The notes under the pieces are model-generated. The model saw only the letters and a program-made list of their open reading frames with translations. It had not been told where the DNA came from and did no database searches. This document shows positions 8,634 to 17,824 of a DNA stretch of 64,000 bases, piece after piece; position 1 is the first letter of the stretch; each line of letters starts with the position of its first letter. A program made the position numbers and the translations under genes. Source of the stretch: Pseudoalteromonas sp. R3 (GTDB taxonomy: Bacteria; Pseudomonadota; Gammaproteobacteria; Enterobacterales; Alteromonadaceae); the NCBI RefSeq assembly GCF_004014715.1, contig NZ_CP034835.1, forward strand, positions 1,984,001 through 2,048,000. The letters run 5' to 3'.

Positions 8634-11600
8634 TGTGGCAAAGTACTCTGCCTTTGTTGATTTTACTGAGCGCACTGGTATCCGGGGTTACGATATTTTT
8701 TGTCAGCGACAACAAGCCTATACTTAGAAAAACTCTGAACTTTCTTGGCGCTGGCAGCTGTGTTGGCCTGATCTTGGTGATGATCTCGGGTGTGTATCAG
8801 GGACAGGTTTTTGAAACGCGTTTGCCCTTGCTGCCTAATATGGATTTGGTGTTGCATGCGGATGCGTTGTCATTACTGTTTGTCGCCTTATCCGGTTTTT
8901 TGTGGTTATTAACGACGATTTATGCCATCGGGTATCTGGAGCAATCACCTAACCGTAGCCGCTTTTTCGGTTTTTTTAGCCTGTGTGTATTCGCAACCAT
9001 TGGTGTTGCGCTGGCTGGTAACTTGATCACTTTTTTGATTTTCTACGAGCTACTGACGCTGACAACTTATCCACTGGTAGTCCATAAGGGGAATAAAGCC
9101 TCGCTGGCGGCAGGACGTAAATACCTGATTTATACCATGCTAGGTGGCGCCAGTTTGCTCGCCGGTGTTGTGTGGTTAAAAGCCCTGGCGGGATCATTGG
9201 ACTTTACCGCGACGGGGATCCTCGCGTCCATGCCTCATTTAGACCCATTCCACCTGAAAGTGATTTTTGCCCTCATAATTATAGGGTTAGGGGTAAAGGC
9301 GGCATTGATCCCGTTGCATGGTTGGCTACCTTCTGCCATGGCTGCACCCGCCCCTGTGAGTGCATTGTTACACGCGGTTGCCGTGGTTAAAGCGGGTGCA
9401 TTTGGCATAGTGCGGGTTGTTTATGATGTCTATGGAGTTGAATTTGCTCAGGAACTTGGTCTAACCATCATTCTGGCTGTGTTGGCTTCTGTGACAATTG
9501 TTTATGGCTCTACCCGAGCTGTGTTCCAGGATGACCTTAAACGCAGGCTGGCTTATTCAACGGTCAGTCAGGTTTCCTACATTGCACTCGGCACCGCCAT
9601 TGCCGGACCAATCGCGACAATCGGTGGCATTGCACATCTGGTCCACCAGGGATTGATGAAAATCACCATGTTCTTCTGCGCCGGTAGCATAGCAGAAACT
9701 CTGGGTGTCACTAAGGTCAGTCAGATGAATGGGGCCGGGAAACGAATGCCGTTAACCATGTTGGCGTTTAGCTTGGCGGTACTGGGCATGATAGGGATAC
9801 CGCCCGCAGCGGGTTTTATTTCAAAATGGTATCTGGGCACCGGAGCACTTGAGGCAGGCTTTTATTGGGTACTGGGGGTACTTATTATCAGTAGTCTGCT
9901 CAATGCTATCTACTTTCTGCCAATTTTATACGCGGCTTGGTTTAAACCACAGCAGGGCGCCTGGCCAAAAGAAAAACCCAAGGGGCGGCTAGAAACGCAC
10001 TGGATGCTCATGTTACCACCTGTAGTGACTGCACTACTGGCGCTCAGCGCAGGCTTGTTTGCTGATGCCCAGTTTAGCCCGCTGAACTGGGTGAAACTGA
10101 TAGCAGCCCGAGAATATGGCAGTGAGTTTGTATCAATACTGGCAGCCAGTTCGCAACAAATTCCTGCAATGTGGCTGGCGCTTGGTGCACCGTTATTGGG
10201 GGCGCTATTGCTGGTGCGCAAGCAAATGCAGCAGGTTGCACACTGGTTTTTACCCTTATCAGCAGGTATAGCACTGCTTGCCTATGCAATTTCTGGACAA
10301 GGCACCAACACCACACCTTGGTTATTTTTTGGCAGTGTGCTGACGCTAAATGATACAACATCGACCTTCTTCCTGCTTGCTGTCTGTCTGTGGTTACTGG
10401 CAGCGGTTTTTGCCGTTAATTTTGTTAAAGCTGATGAGCGTAAAGTTAGGTTTTGTCTGTTTTTCCTGCTAGCCATGTGCGGCAATTTTGGGCTTGTGCT
10501 GGCCCAGGATATTTCAGGTTTTATCAGCTTCTTCACCTTGATGAGTCTGGCTTCGTACGGCCTGGTTGTGCACTTTGATACGGATGAAGCACATCAGGCG
10601 GGCAAATCTTACATGCAATGGGCTGTACTGGGAGAGTTGTTGCTTTTTACAGGACTCGCAGGCCTGGCATTTGGATCAATTGATCCCTCCTCAGCTGGAA
10701 ATCCGGAGCAAACTTATCCGGCCTGGGCAATCGGGTTTTTACTTGCCGGGTTTGGAGTAAAGGCAGGCTTGTTTGGCTTGCACGTATGGCTGCCAATGGC
10801 GCATCCGGTCGCACCCGTTGCAGCCAGTGCGTTACTAAGCGGTGTTATGGTGAAAGCGGGGCTGCTAGGGTGGCTTAAATTTATTCCATTCGGTGAGGTG
10901 GCCTTCGCAACGTATGGCTCTGTGCTGGTGGTGCTCGGGTTATTTGCTGCATTTTTAGGCGTTCTGGTAGGGGTTACACAGGATAACCCTAAAGCCTTAC
11001 TTGCATACTCAACGATGAGCCAGATGGGCATTTTGATTGCGGCTGTGGGGGTAGGGTTGAAATATCCCGAGTTATGGTCCTTATTGCTGCCCGCTATTGT
11101 GTTGTACGCAGTGCATCATGGTCTGGCTAAGGCTGCACTGTTCCTTTTTGCTGGCATAAATAGCACTTTAACATGGCACAGGTATCGCTGGGGTTGCTTG
11201 CTGGCAGCTGCATTACCCGCTGCTGCACTGGCCGGGTTGCCACTAACCAGTGGTGCGGTTGCCAAGGTCGCGCTAAAGGATGTTGTGGAGCGGGATTTGC
11301 TCATGGGGACAGTACTGCCGTTGACAGCAATAGGGACCACCTGGCTGATGATGCGATTCTTGCAGTTGATTGCGCAAAAGCAACCAAAAAAGGTGACTGG
11401 CCAGCCTGATGTACTTCAGTTAGGTGCGTACGGCACATTATTGATATTGGTGACGGTGCTGAGTTATCTGATACCGCAAGCCAATGGTGCTTGGGCTAAT
11501 CAACTGACTGGGGCAAGCTTTTGGGGCAGTGCATGGCCTGTACTTCTTGGTCTGGGGATCTATTTTATAACACGAGCATTTGTTGACGGTATGGGACCAT

Positions 11601-11860
11601 TACCGGCTGGCGATATCAATGTCGCTTATACGGAAGCGGGCAGTCTGGTACGTCTTGGTGCAGAGACACTGGCGCAGGGCTTAAAATTGTTAAAAGATGA
11701 AATAGAGAATACCTCTTGGCAGTTGCCTCAGCGTGTGGTTTATCGGCAGGCGCGTGTAGTTGGTCTCGCGGTGGCGGCCGTACGTTCCCTGATGACGCCT
11801 GGCGTATTGTTTGCGTTGCTTTTGTGCATGCTGCTGTGGGCGATGATAGCAGCAAGGTAA
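8630..11860 (+). CDS. tandem double-domain Mrp/NuoL-like antiporter subunit
   Basis: This 1076-aa membrane protein contains two complete antiporter domains in tandem. Domain 1 (about 1-450) has E140 in IFYELLTL, lysines in GVKAALIPLHGWLPSAM, and APAPVSALLHAVAVVKAG. Domain 2 (about 550-960) has VKAGLFGLHVWLPMAHPVAP and VHHGLAKAALF, but the TM5 glutamate position is Thr636 (ISFFTLMSL). There is no MrpA-type C-terminal DUF4040/MnhB extension, since those parts are separate genes upstream. It occupies the MrpA role and is likely the last subunit of the complex. It overlaps mrpD by four bases. Some databases would call it MrpA or NuoL. Confidence 0.85.
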   Translation: MMWQSTLPLLILLSALVSGVTIFFVSDNKPILRKTLNFLGAGSCVGLILVMISGVYQGQVFETRLPLLPNMDLVLHADALSLLFVALSGFLWLLTTIYAIGYLEQSPNRSRFFGFFSLCVFATIGVALAGNLITFLIFYELLTLTTYPLVVHKGNKASLAAGRKYLIYTMLGGASLLAGVVWLKALAGSLDFTATGILASMPHLDPFHLKVIFALIIIGLGVKAALIPLHGWLPSAMAAPAPVSALLHAVAVVKAGAFGIVRVVYDVYGVEFAQELGLTIILAVLASVTIVYGSTRAVFQDDLKRRLAYSTVSQVSYIALGTAIAGPIATIGGIAHLVHQGLMKITMFFCAGSIAETLGVTKVSQMNGAGKRMPLTMLAFSLAVLGMIGIPPAAGFISKWYLGTGALEAGFYWVLGVLIISSLLNAIYFLPILYAAWFKPQQGAWPKEKPKGRLETHWMLMLPPVVTALLALSAGLFADAQFSPLNWVKLIAAREYGSEFVSILAASSQQIPAMWLALGAPLLGALLLVRKQMQQVAHWFLPLSAGIALLAYAISGQGTNTTPWLFFGSVLTLNDTTSTFFLLAVCLWLLAAVFAVNFVKADERKVRFCLFFLLAMCGNFGLVLAQDISGFISFFTLMSLASYGLVVHFDTDEAHQAGKSYMQWAVLGELLLFTGLAGLAFGSIDPSSAGNPEQTYPAWAIGFLLAGFGVKAGLFGLHVWLPMAHPVAPVAASALLSGVMVKAGLLGWLKFIPFGEVAFATYGSVLVVLGLFAAFLGVLVGVTQDNPKALLAYSTMSQMGILIAAVGVGLKYPELWSLLLPAIVLYAVHHGLAKAALFLFAGINSTLTWHRYRWGCLLAAALPAAALAGLPLTSGAVAKVALKDVVERDLLMGTVLPLTAIGTTWLMMRFLQLIAQKQPKKVTGQPDVLQLGAYGTLLILVTVLSYLIPQANGAWANQLTGASFWGSAWPVLLGLGIYFITRAFVDGMGPLPAGDINVAYTEAGSLVRLGAETLAQGLKLLKDEIENTSWQLPQRVVYRQARVVGLAVAAVRSLMTPGVLFALLLCMLLWAMIAAR

Positions 11861-11936
11861 GCTTATACGACCAAAGTTGACTTGTGATACTTATGCTTCG
11901 CGTCGACACTGACTATCTCTGTGCAAGGTAATAAAG

Positions 11937-12326
11937 GTGAAAGAGATGATCAGAAGGCAAGTGGCAAAAGCGGTGGCATATTCGTTATTTTCACCGCTAA
12001 TCGTTGGCATAGTGCTCGGAGGGTATTATGCCCTGATAAGTGGTCAGAGTAAGATTTTGTTTCAAATACTCATGACGGCTGTAGCCAATGCCCATATCGT
12101 TGGCCTGTCTATGGCGTTTTTTGTTTTGCCAGCTTATGTGATGTTGTTGCGCCACAACAAACTGACTTACTCGGGTATTTTGACCGCGGGTATGCTCGGA
12201 GGCGCACTGTTTAGCTACTTGTTTGTTGCAAGCTCTGGTATGGTTTTTATCATTAATGCAGTGATGGCGGCGCTGGGAGGCGGGCTGTTTTTGTTCAGTT
12301 TACGGCGCAATGCTCAGAACGTCTGA
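11937..12326 (+). CDS. small four-helix membrane protein, unknown
   Basis: I do not recognise this 129-aa protein. It has about four hydrophobic helices (residues 15-35, 45-70, 80-100, 104-122), short loops and a basic N terminus (KEMIRRQVAK). The start shown is GTG at 11937 after AAGG; an in-frame ATG at 11946 is equally possible. It lies 76 bases after the antiporter operon with no clear terminator between, so cotranscription is possible but unproven. Confidence 0.6.
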   Translation: MKEMIRRQVAKAVAYSLFSPLIVGIVLGGYYALISGQSKILFQILMTAVANAHIVGLSMAFFVLPAYVMLLRHNKLTYSGILTAGMLGGALFSYLFVASSGMVFIINAVMAALGGGLFLFSLRRNAQNV

Positions 12327-12439
12327 TGGCTTTTTGTACAGCGTGGCGTAGATTTACACTAATTTAATAGTTTTTCTGTCTAAAAGGTTTCATTTAGCTG
12401 CACGAAAGAGTACCTTTACTTCTTATGTAAATTTGTTGA

Positions 12440-12907
12440 ATGACCGCAATGCAGAAGAAAAAGTTCTACGATACTCTCAGCCTACAAGCTCAGGCCCTAA
12501 TTGGTGATGAGCACAACTACATCGCCAATATGGCAAACCTCAGCGCCCTGTTATTTACCTCAATGGAAGACATAAACTGGGCAGGCTTTTACCTTTTAGA
12601 TGGTAAAGATGAGCTCGTACTAGGTCCTTTCCAGGGCAATCCAGCCTGCATTCGAATCCCGTTAGGCAAAGGCGTATGTGGTACCGCGGCTGCTGAGTTA
12701 ACGACTCAGCTCGTAGAAGATGTACACAGCTTTGATGGTCATATTGCCTGCGATGCCGCTTCAAACTCTGAAATTGTTATTCCCGTTATGAGAAACGGTG
12801 AACTGTTTGCTGTATTGGACATTGATAGTCCGAGTTTGGCTAGATTTGACGATGAAGATAAACTTGGCCTGGAAGCACTGGTAAAATGCTTTGAAGGTAC
12901 ATTGTAA
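12440..12907 (+). CDS. msrC: free methionine-(R)-sulfoxide reductase (GAF domain)
   Basis: This 155-aa single GAF-domain protein reduces free methionine-(R)-sulfoxide. The three family cysteines are present: C70 (GNPACIRIP), C80 (GKGVCGTAA) and C104 (HIACDAASNSE), with the same 10 and 24 residue spacing as E. coli YebR/MsrC. It is one base upstream of the next gene and belongs to the msrC-small acidic protein-proQ-prc block. The ATG at 12440 has no good ribosome site; an ATG three codons later is an alternative. Confidence 0.92.
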   Translation: MTAMQKKKFYDTLSLQAQALIGDEHNYIANMANLSALLFTSMEDINWAGFYLLDGKDELVLGPFQGNPACIRIPLGKGVCGTAAAELTTQLVEDVHSFDGHIACDAASNSEIVIPVMRNGELFAVLDIDSPSLARFDDEDKLGLEALVKCFEGTL

Positions 12908-13192
12908 ATGAAAGAATTACTCAACGTTCAGGACTACCTGTTTTCCAACTTTGATGTGGGAGACTGGGAAGGGGAAGAAGAGCGAGTTGCTGAGACGCTG
13001 AATGAGCTTATCCACGTAGCCTGGGACATGCTTCCCGATGATCTGGAATGTGAGAAAATCGATTTAATTATAAATGGAATATGGGAACATCTGCGCGGCG
13101 AGTTGGCGCTTGTCGAAGCCGAGTATGATGAACTCGTCGACTGGGTTACACATTACATTCAGTCATCTCTTGATGAAAATATTGAACTATAG
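12908..13192 (+). CDS. small acidic protein upstream of proQ, unknown
   Basis: This 94-aa, strongly acidic and leucine-rich protein is predicted to be helical, with many Glu and Asp, two Cys at most, and no signal peptide. I recognise no family. It starts directly after the msrC stop and ends 8 bases before proQ, so it is almost certainly cotranslated in this operon. Any link to ProQ, a very basic RNA-binding protein, is only suggested by position and opposite charge. Confidence 0.72.
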   Translation: MKELLNVQDYLFSNFDVGDWEGEEERVAETLNELIHVAWDMLPDDLECEKIDLIINGIWEHLRGELALVEAEYDELVDWVTHYIQSSLDENIEL

Positions 13193-13200
13193 GTTTAGAC

Positions 13201-13872
13201 ATGGAAACCACAAACAAGCTAAAAGATATCAAAGAGGTTCTCGACTTTTTATATGCCGAGTTTCCTCAGTGTTTTAAACAAAAAGACGGTATTAAACCGC
13301 TAAAGGTTGGCATATTTAAAGATATCGCTGCCAGAATCGAAGGCTCTGACAAAGTCAGTAAGACTCAGGTTCGACAGGCTTTACGTAAGTACACCTCTTC
13401 TTGGCGTTATTTAGAAGCGGTTATCAATAATGAATTTCGTGTTGACCTGGACGGTAACGATGCTGAAAAAGTTGAGCAAGAGCACGTAGAGCATGCGCAA
13501 AAAGCGCTGGAAGAATCACGTGCCAAAATGGCTAAACGTAAAAAGCCTCAACGTCCGAGACAGGATGGTCGTGGCGAGCGTCGTCGCGATGGTGACACAA
13601 AATCTTACAAATCACGTGGTGATAACAAGCACCGCCACGGGAATAAAAACGCTAAAGTTAATGCTAAGCCTGAGCAGCAACAGCGTCGTAGTTCAGGGAA
13701 AGTTGAACCTCTGCCAGCAAATGAGGTCAAGGTAAATAATAAGGTTAAAGTGAAGTTGGGACAGGCTCTGGTCAATGCAACCATCACAGAAGTCAACAAA
13801 GATGAAGTTCATGTTGAGTTAGTGACAGGTATGCAAGTTAAAACCAAAGCAGAAAGCCTGTTTATTCTTTAA
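13201..13872 (+). CDS. proQ: RNA chaperone ProQ
   Basis: This 223-aa protein has the full ProQ layout. An N-terminal FinO-type RNA-binding domain (about 8-115) shows FPQCFKQKDGIKPLKVGIFKD and ALRKYTSSWRYLEAV. A long, very basic flexible linker (about 120-170) follows. The C-terminal Tudor-like domain (about 170-223) reads VKVKLGQALVNATITEV and TKAESLFIL. ProQ binds structured 3' ends of sRNAs and mRNAs. It is followed 10 bases later by prc, the same pair as in E. coli. Confidence 0.95.
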   Translation: METTNKLKDIKEVLDFLYAEFPQCFKQKDGIKPLKVGIFKDIAARIEGSDKVSKTQVRQALRKYTSSWRYLEAVINNEFRVDLDGNDAEKVEQEHVEHAQKALEESRAKMAKRKKPQRPRQDGRGERRRDGDTKSYKSRGDNKHRHGNKNAKVNAKPEQQQRRSSGKVEPLPANEVKVNNKVKVKLGQALVNATITEVNKDEVHVELVTGMQVKTKAESLFIL

Positions 13873-13882
13873 GGAGTCGTGT

Positions 13883-15919
13883 ATGAGTAATAAGTTACCT
13901 TTAGTTGGTGTAATCGCACTGTTTGTATCTGGCGTGTGCTCAGCTGCAACACAGACGGTGACGGAAAAAGATATTCCCATATTGGAACCTGAAATCCAGC
14001 ATGCGACGGCAACAAAAAGGGTAACCAGTAAATTTACTCGTGAACACTATAAGCGCTTTAAGCTCGACGATGCGTTGTCGGAACAGATATTTGACCGGTA
14101 CATCGAAAACCTCGATTACAACAAGTCTCTTTTCCTGCAGTCTGACATTGACAAGTATTCAGGGTATAAAAAGCAATTCGACGATGCTTTGAAAAAAGGC
14201 AAGCTCGATTTTGCTTTTGCGATGTTCAACGACAGTATGCAACGTCGATATGAGCGCTTTAACTATGCAATTTCTCTGTTAGACACAGAAATGAAGTTTG
14301 ATAAACCAGACGAATTTGTGTTTGACAGAGAAGACATGCAGTTTGCCACAACTCAAGCCGAGTTGGATGAGTACTGGCGACAGCGTGTTAAGTCTGATGC
14401 ACTGAGATTAAAACTCACAGGCAAAGACTGGGCCGGCATCAAAGAAGTACTGACCAAGCGTTACAAAAACACCATCAAACGTCTGGTACAGACCAACAAT
14501 GAAGATGCTTTTCAAATTGTAATGAATGCATTTGCGCGTAGCATTGAAGCCCACACTTCTTATTTGTCACCTCGCCGTGCCGAACAGTTTAAGATGGATA
14601 TGGAACTTGAACTAGAAGGCATTGGTGCAGTACTTGGTTACGATGAAGATTACACCATCATCCGCAGTCTGGTTCCTGGCGGTCCAGCCGATAAGACGGA
14701 AAAGATTAAGCCAGATGACCGCATTGTAGGTGTTGCACAAGATGGTGAAGAATTTGTTGATGTGATTGGCTGGCGTCTCGATGATGTCGTTGATCTCATC
14801 AAAGGACCTAAAGGGACTAAAGTAAGACTGCAGTACCTTAAGGGAAGCGACACTCATGGCACACCTAAGGTCGTTGAGATCGTCCGAGATAAGATACGCC
14901 TTGAGGACAGAGCTGCAAAGTCGGAAATCTTCGAAGCTAAATACTCAGACCTTACCAGCAAAATAGGCGTGATAGAGATCCCAAGCTTTTACAACAATCT
15001 GTCGAAAGATGTGAAGAAAGAGCTTGAAAAGCTTAAAGAACAAAATGTTGATGGGATTATCGTTGATCTCAGACAAAATGGCGGTGGCTCCCTGTATGAA
15101 GCCACTCAATTGTCAGGTTTATTTATAGACAAAGGCCCGATAGTTCAGATCCATACCGCATACAACCGTGTAGAAGCACAAAAAGACAGCGATGGGATAA
15201 CCTACTATGATGGTCCGTTAACTGTACTGGTTGACCGTTACAGCGCATCGGCTTCAGAGATATTTGCTGCTGCGATGCAGGATTACGGGCGTGCTGTGGT
15301 CATCGGCGAGCAAACTTTTGGTAAAGGTACTGTTCAGCAACACAGAGGTCTCAGAAAGACCTATGATCTGTTCGATAACGCACTAGGCAGCATTACTTAT
15401 ACTATTGCCAAGTTTTATCGTATTGATGGTGGCAGTACACAAAACAAAGGCGTAATTCCAGATATTTTGCTGCCTTCTGCAATTGAACCAGCAGAGTGGG
15501 GCGAGAGCCAGGAAGATAATGCTTTACCTTGGGACAGCATTGTCAGAGCCAAGTACCAGCAATTGGATGACCTGAGTCCAACCATTGAGTATTTGAATGA
15601 ACGCCATGGTTTGCGAATAGCCAAAGAGCCTGAATTTGCTTACGTTTACGACGATATTGCGCGATATAAAGCCCAAAAAGACGATATATCTATTTCTCTG
15701 GTTGAAACTGAGCGTACGAAAGAGCGTGAGGAACGCGACGAACGAGCGTTAAAACGCACCAATGAACGCCTTAAACGTTTAGGGCAAGAGCCTGTAAAAG
15801 ATTTGGATGACGTGCCAGATGTCATCGCTGAGCTCGACCCTTATCTCGAAGAAGCAGCCCTAATCACACAAGATATGATTAACTATGGTCGCCTGGCAAA
15901 AAACGAGGCTGGTGACTGA
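13883..15919 (+). CDS. prc: periplasmic tail-specific protease Prc/Tsp
   Basis: This 678-aa S41 peptidase has a signal peptide (cleavage near residue 21, GVCSAAT), an N-terminal lid region, a PDZ domain (about 240-325: GIGAVLGYDEDYTIIRSLVPGGPADK) and the protease domain with S456 in SASASEIFAAAMQDYGRA and K481 in FGKGTVQQ. The 25-residue Ser-Lys spacing equals that of E. coli Tsp. It degrades periplasmic proteins from the C terminus and processes PBP3. AAGGAG lies upstream of the ATG. Confidence 0.96.
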   Translation: MSNKLPLVGVIALFVSGVCSAATQTVTEKDIPILEPEIQHATATKRVTSKFTREHYKRFKLDDALSEQIFDRYIENLDYNKSLFLQSDIDKYSGYKKQFDDALKKGKLDFAFAMFNDSMQRRYERFNYAISLLDTEMKFDKPDEFVFDREDMQFATTQAELDEYWRQRVKSDALRLKLTGKDWAGIKEVLTKRYKNTIKRLVQTNNEDAFQIVMNAFARSIEAHTSYLSPRRAEQFKMDMELELEGIGAVLGYDEDYTIIRSLVPGGPADKTEKIKPDDRIVGVAQDGEEFVDVIGWRLDDVVDLIKGPKGTKVRLQYLKGSDTHGTPKVVEIVRDKIRLEDRAAKSEIFEAKYSDLTSKIGVIEIPSFYNNLSKDVKKELEKLKEQNVDGIIVDLRQNGGGSLYEATQLSGLFIDKGPIVQIHTAYNRVEAQKDSDGITYYDGPLTVLVDRYSASASEIFAAAMQDYGRAVVIGEQTFGKGTVQQHRGLRKTYDLFDNALGSITYTIAKFYRIDGGSTQNKGVIPDILLPSAIEPAEWGESQEDNALPWDSIVRAKYQQLDDLSPTIEYLNERHGLRIAKEPEFAYVYDDIARYKAQKDDISISLVETERTKEREERDERALKRTNERLKRLGQEPVKDLDDVPDVIAELDPYLEEAALITQDMINYGRLAKNEAGD

Positions 15920-15960
15920 GTAGGTAGCTGGAGATAGGACGTACGGAAGGCTAAACCATG

Positions 15961-15985
15961 AAAAGGCGCATTGAGCGCCTTTTTT
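15961..15985 (+). terminator. intrinsic terminator after prc
   Basis: The stem AAAAGGCGC (15961-15969) pairs with GCGCCTTTT (15975-15983) around an ATTGA loop and runs into a T tract. It lies 41 bases after the prc stop. Confidence 0.9.
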
Positions 15986-16158
15986 CGTTACCAGTGCGTG
16001 GGAAATTTGTTATTATTGTCAGCTGCAATATTAAAAATAGCCGGTCAGGAATATGCTCGGCGCTGTCTTGCTCAGATTCATGTGTTGTGCTTAACACTGA
16101 ACTGATCTGACAGAGATAATAATAAAGCACTCCATTAAGTGCGAAGGAGTATTCTGGT

Positions 16159-17634
16159 TTGAGACAACAAAAACAAGCATCCTACCTGGATGCCTTTATT
16201 CCTATTGTGGTACTGGTCAGCTTATTAGGCGCTGCGGTATACCTGTATGGTGATAATTCTTCTTCGGGGCCGAACCAGATAGCCCTGCTTTTTGCTACTT
16301 TTACAGCCGCACTGATAGGGCTGAAGAATGGCTTTACCTGGAAAACGCTCGAAGAGGCAATGATCAAAGGGATCACCATCTCTTTAGGCGCAATTCTGAT
16401 CCTGCTCATGGTAGGTGCTCTGATTGGAACCTGGTTACTGTCAGGCACTGTACCAACCCTGATTTACTATGGTTTGCAGATAATTCATCCTTCGTGGTTT
16501 TATGCTGCCGGTTGTTTGATCTGTGGTATTGTAGCTATGAGTATCGGAAGCTCCTGGACCACGGCAGCAACAATAGGTGTGGCATTACTCGGTGTTGCCA
16601 ACGGCTTAGGGCTTGACCCGGTGGTTACCGCAGGGGCGGTGATCTCAGGTGCTTATTTTGGTGATAAATTATCACCGCTCTCTGAAACGACTAATTTGGC
16701 GCCAGCGGTCGCTGGTAGTGACTTGTTCGAGCATATCCAGCATATGTTGTGGACGACAGTGCCCAGTTTTGTTATTGCCCTGATAATCTTTATCGTTATG
16801 GGATTCAATGCCGATGTTTCGAACGAATCCAGCAAAATCGACGAAATAGCGACGATTTTGGAAACCAACTTTAATATTGGCCTGGTTAACCTGGTGCCAT
16901 TGATCATTCTGCTTGCACTGGCGATTAAAAAAATGCCTGCTTTTCCTGCCATCTCTATCGGCGCAGTAATTGGTGCAATCTGGGCGTTGTTATTCCAAGG
17001 AGATTTAATTGCAAGTCAGGTTAACCCTGATGAGGGTCTGTTGGTCAGTCACTTCAAACTGGTTTGGGCTACTTTCTTTGACGGATTCAGTCTGGAAACT
17101 GGCAATGCAAAAATGGATGATCTGCTCAGTGGTGGCGGAATGTCCAGCATGTTAACGACAACCTGGTTGGTAATGACCGCATTGATGTTTGGCGCTATCA
17201 TGGAGAAAACCGGGCTACTGGAGCTATTTGTTAAGAGTATACTTAAGGTTGCGAAAAGCACTGGCTCATTAATCGCTTCTACAGTCGCTACTTGTTTTGG
17301 CACTAACCTGGTAGCAGCCGATCAGTATATTGCAATCGTAGTTCCGGGTCGCATGTTTAAAGAAGAATACAAGCAGCGAGGTTTGCGCAGTGTCAATTTG
17401 TCAAGAACACTTGAAGATGGTGGCACTATTACAAGCCCTCTTATCCCCTGGAATACCTGTGGTGCTTATATGCAAAGCGTGCTGCTGATCAACCCACTCG
17501 ATTATGCAGTTTATGCGTTTTTCAACCTGATCAATCCATTCCTGGCGATAGTCTATGCGTACCTGGGCATTAAGATTCTGAAAATCAAGCCAAAGGCAAT
17601 GCAACAGGCCGAAACTTCAGCCAACGCTTCGTAA
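16159..17634 (+). CDS. nhaC: NhaC-family Na+/H+ antiporter
   Basis: This 491-aa protein has about 11 hydrophobic segments and NhaC features: SIGSSWTTAATIGVALLGVANGLGLDP, ISGAYFGDKLSPLSETTNLAPAVAGSDL and GTNLVAADQYIAIVVPGRMF. It exchanges cytoplasmic Na+ for protons at the inner membrane; related proteins also exchange organic acids or amino acids. The likely start is TTG at 16159, because GAAGGAGT sits 8 bases upstream and no ATG is available at that distance. It is monocistronic between two terminators. Confidence 0.88.
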   Translation: MRQQKQASYLDAFIPIVVLVSLLGAAVYLYGDNSSSGPNQIALLFATFTAALIGLKNGFTWKTLEEAMIKGITISLGAILILLMVGALIGTWLLSGTVPTLIYYGLQIIHPSWFYAAGCLICGIVAMSIGSSWTTAATIGVALLGVANGLGLDPVVTAGAVISGAYFGDKLSPLSETTNLAPAVAGSDLFEHIQHMLWTTVPSFVIALIIFIVMGFNADVSNESSKIDEIATILETNFNIGLVNLVPLIILLALAIKKMPAFPAISIGAVIGAIWALLFQGDLIASQVNPDEGLLVSHFKLVWATFFDGFSLETGNAKMDDLLSGGGMSSMLTTTWLVMTALMFGAIMEKTGLLELFVKSILKVAKSTGSLIASTVATCFGTNLVAADQYIAIVVPGRMFKEEYKQRGLRSVNLSRTLEDGGTITSPLIPWNTCGAYMQSVLLINPLDYAVYAFFNLINPFLAIVYAYLGIKILKIKPKAMQQAETSANAS

Positions 17635-17656
17635 TTTGAAATACGCAACGTTAAAT

Positions 17657-17686
17657 AAAACGCCTCACTCAATTTGAGGCGTTTTT
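17657..17686 (+). terminator. intrinsic terminator after nhaC
   Basis: AAAACGCCTCA (17657-17667) pairs with TGAGGCGTTTT (17675-17685) around a CTCAATT loop, with a T run at the end. Confidence 0.88.
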
Positions 17687-17824
17687 GCACCTCTGCAATT
17701 CATAAATCCCTTTGCCCTCAGCGCAGGCCGTTCTACAATAAAGATATTGATTTGTACTCATTTTTTCATTTTGCTTAGTCGTGGTGCGCACGTTAGCAAA
17801 TGTAAATTGATAATAGGAATTGTC

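Noticed and set aside
17747..17824. Upstream extension of pepN by 26 codons
   Set aside because: The extra residues are unlike the family N terminus, while ATG 17825 gives the expected length and has a ribosome site.
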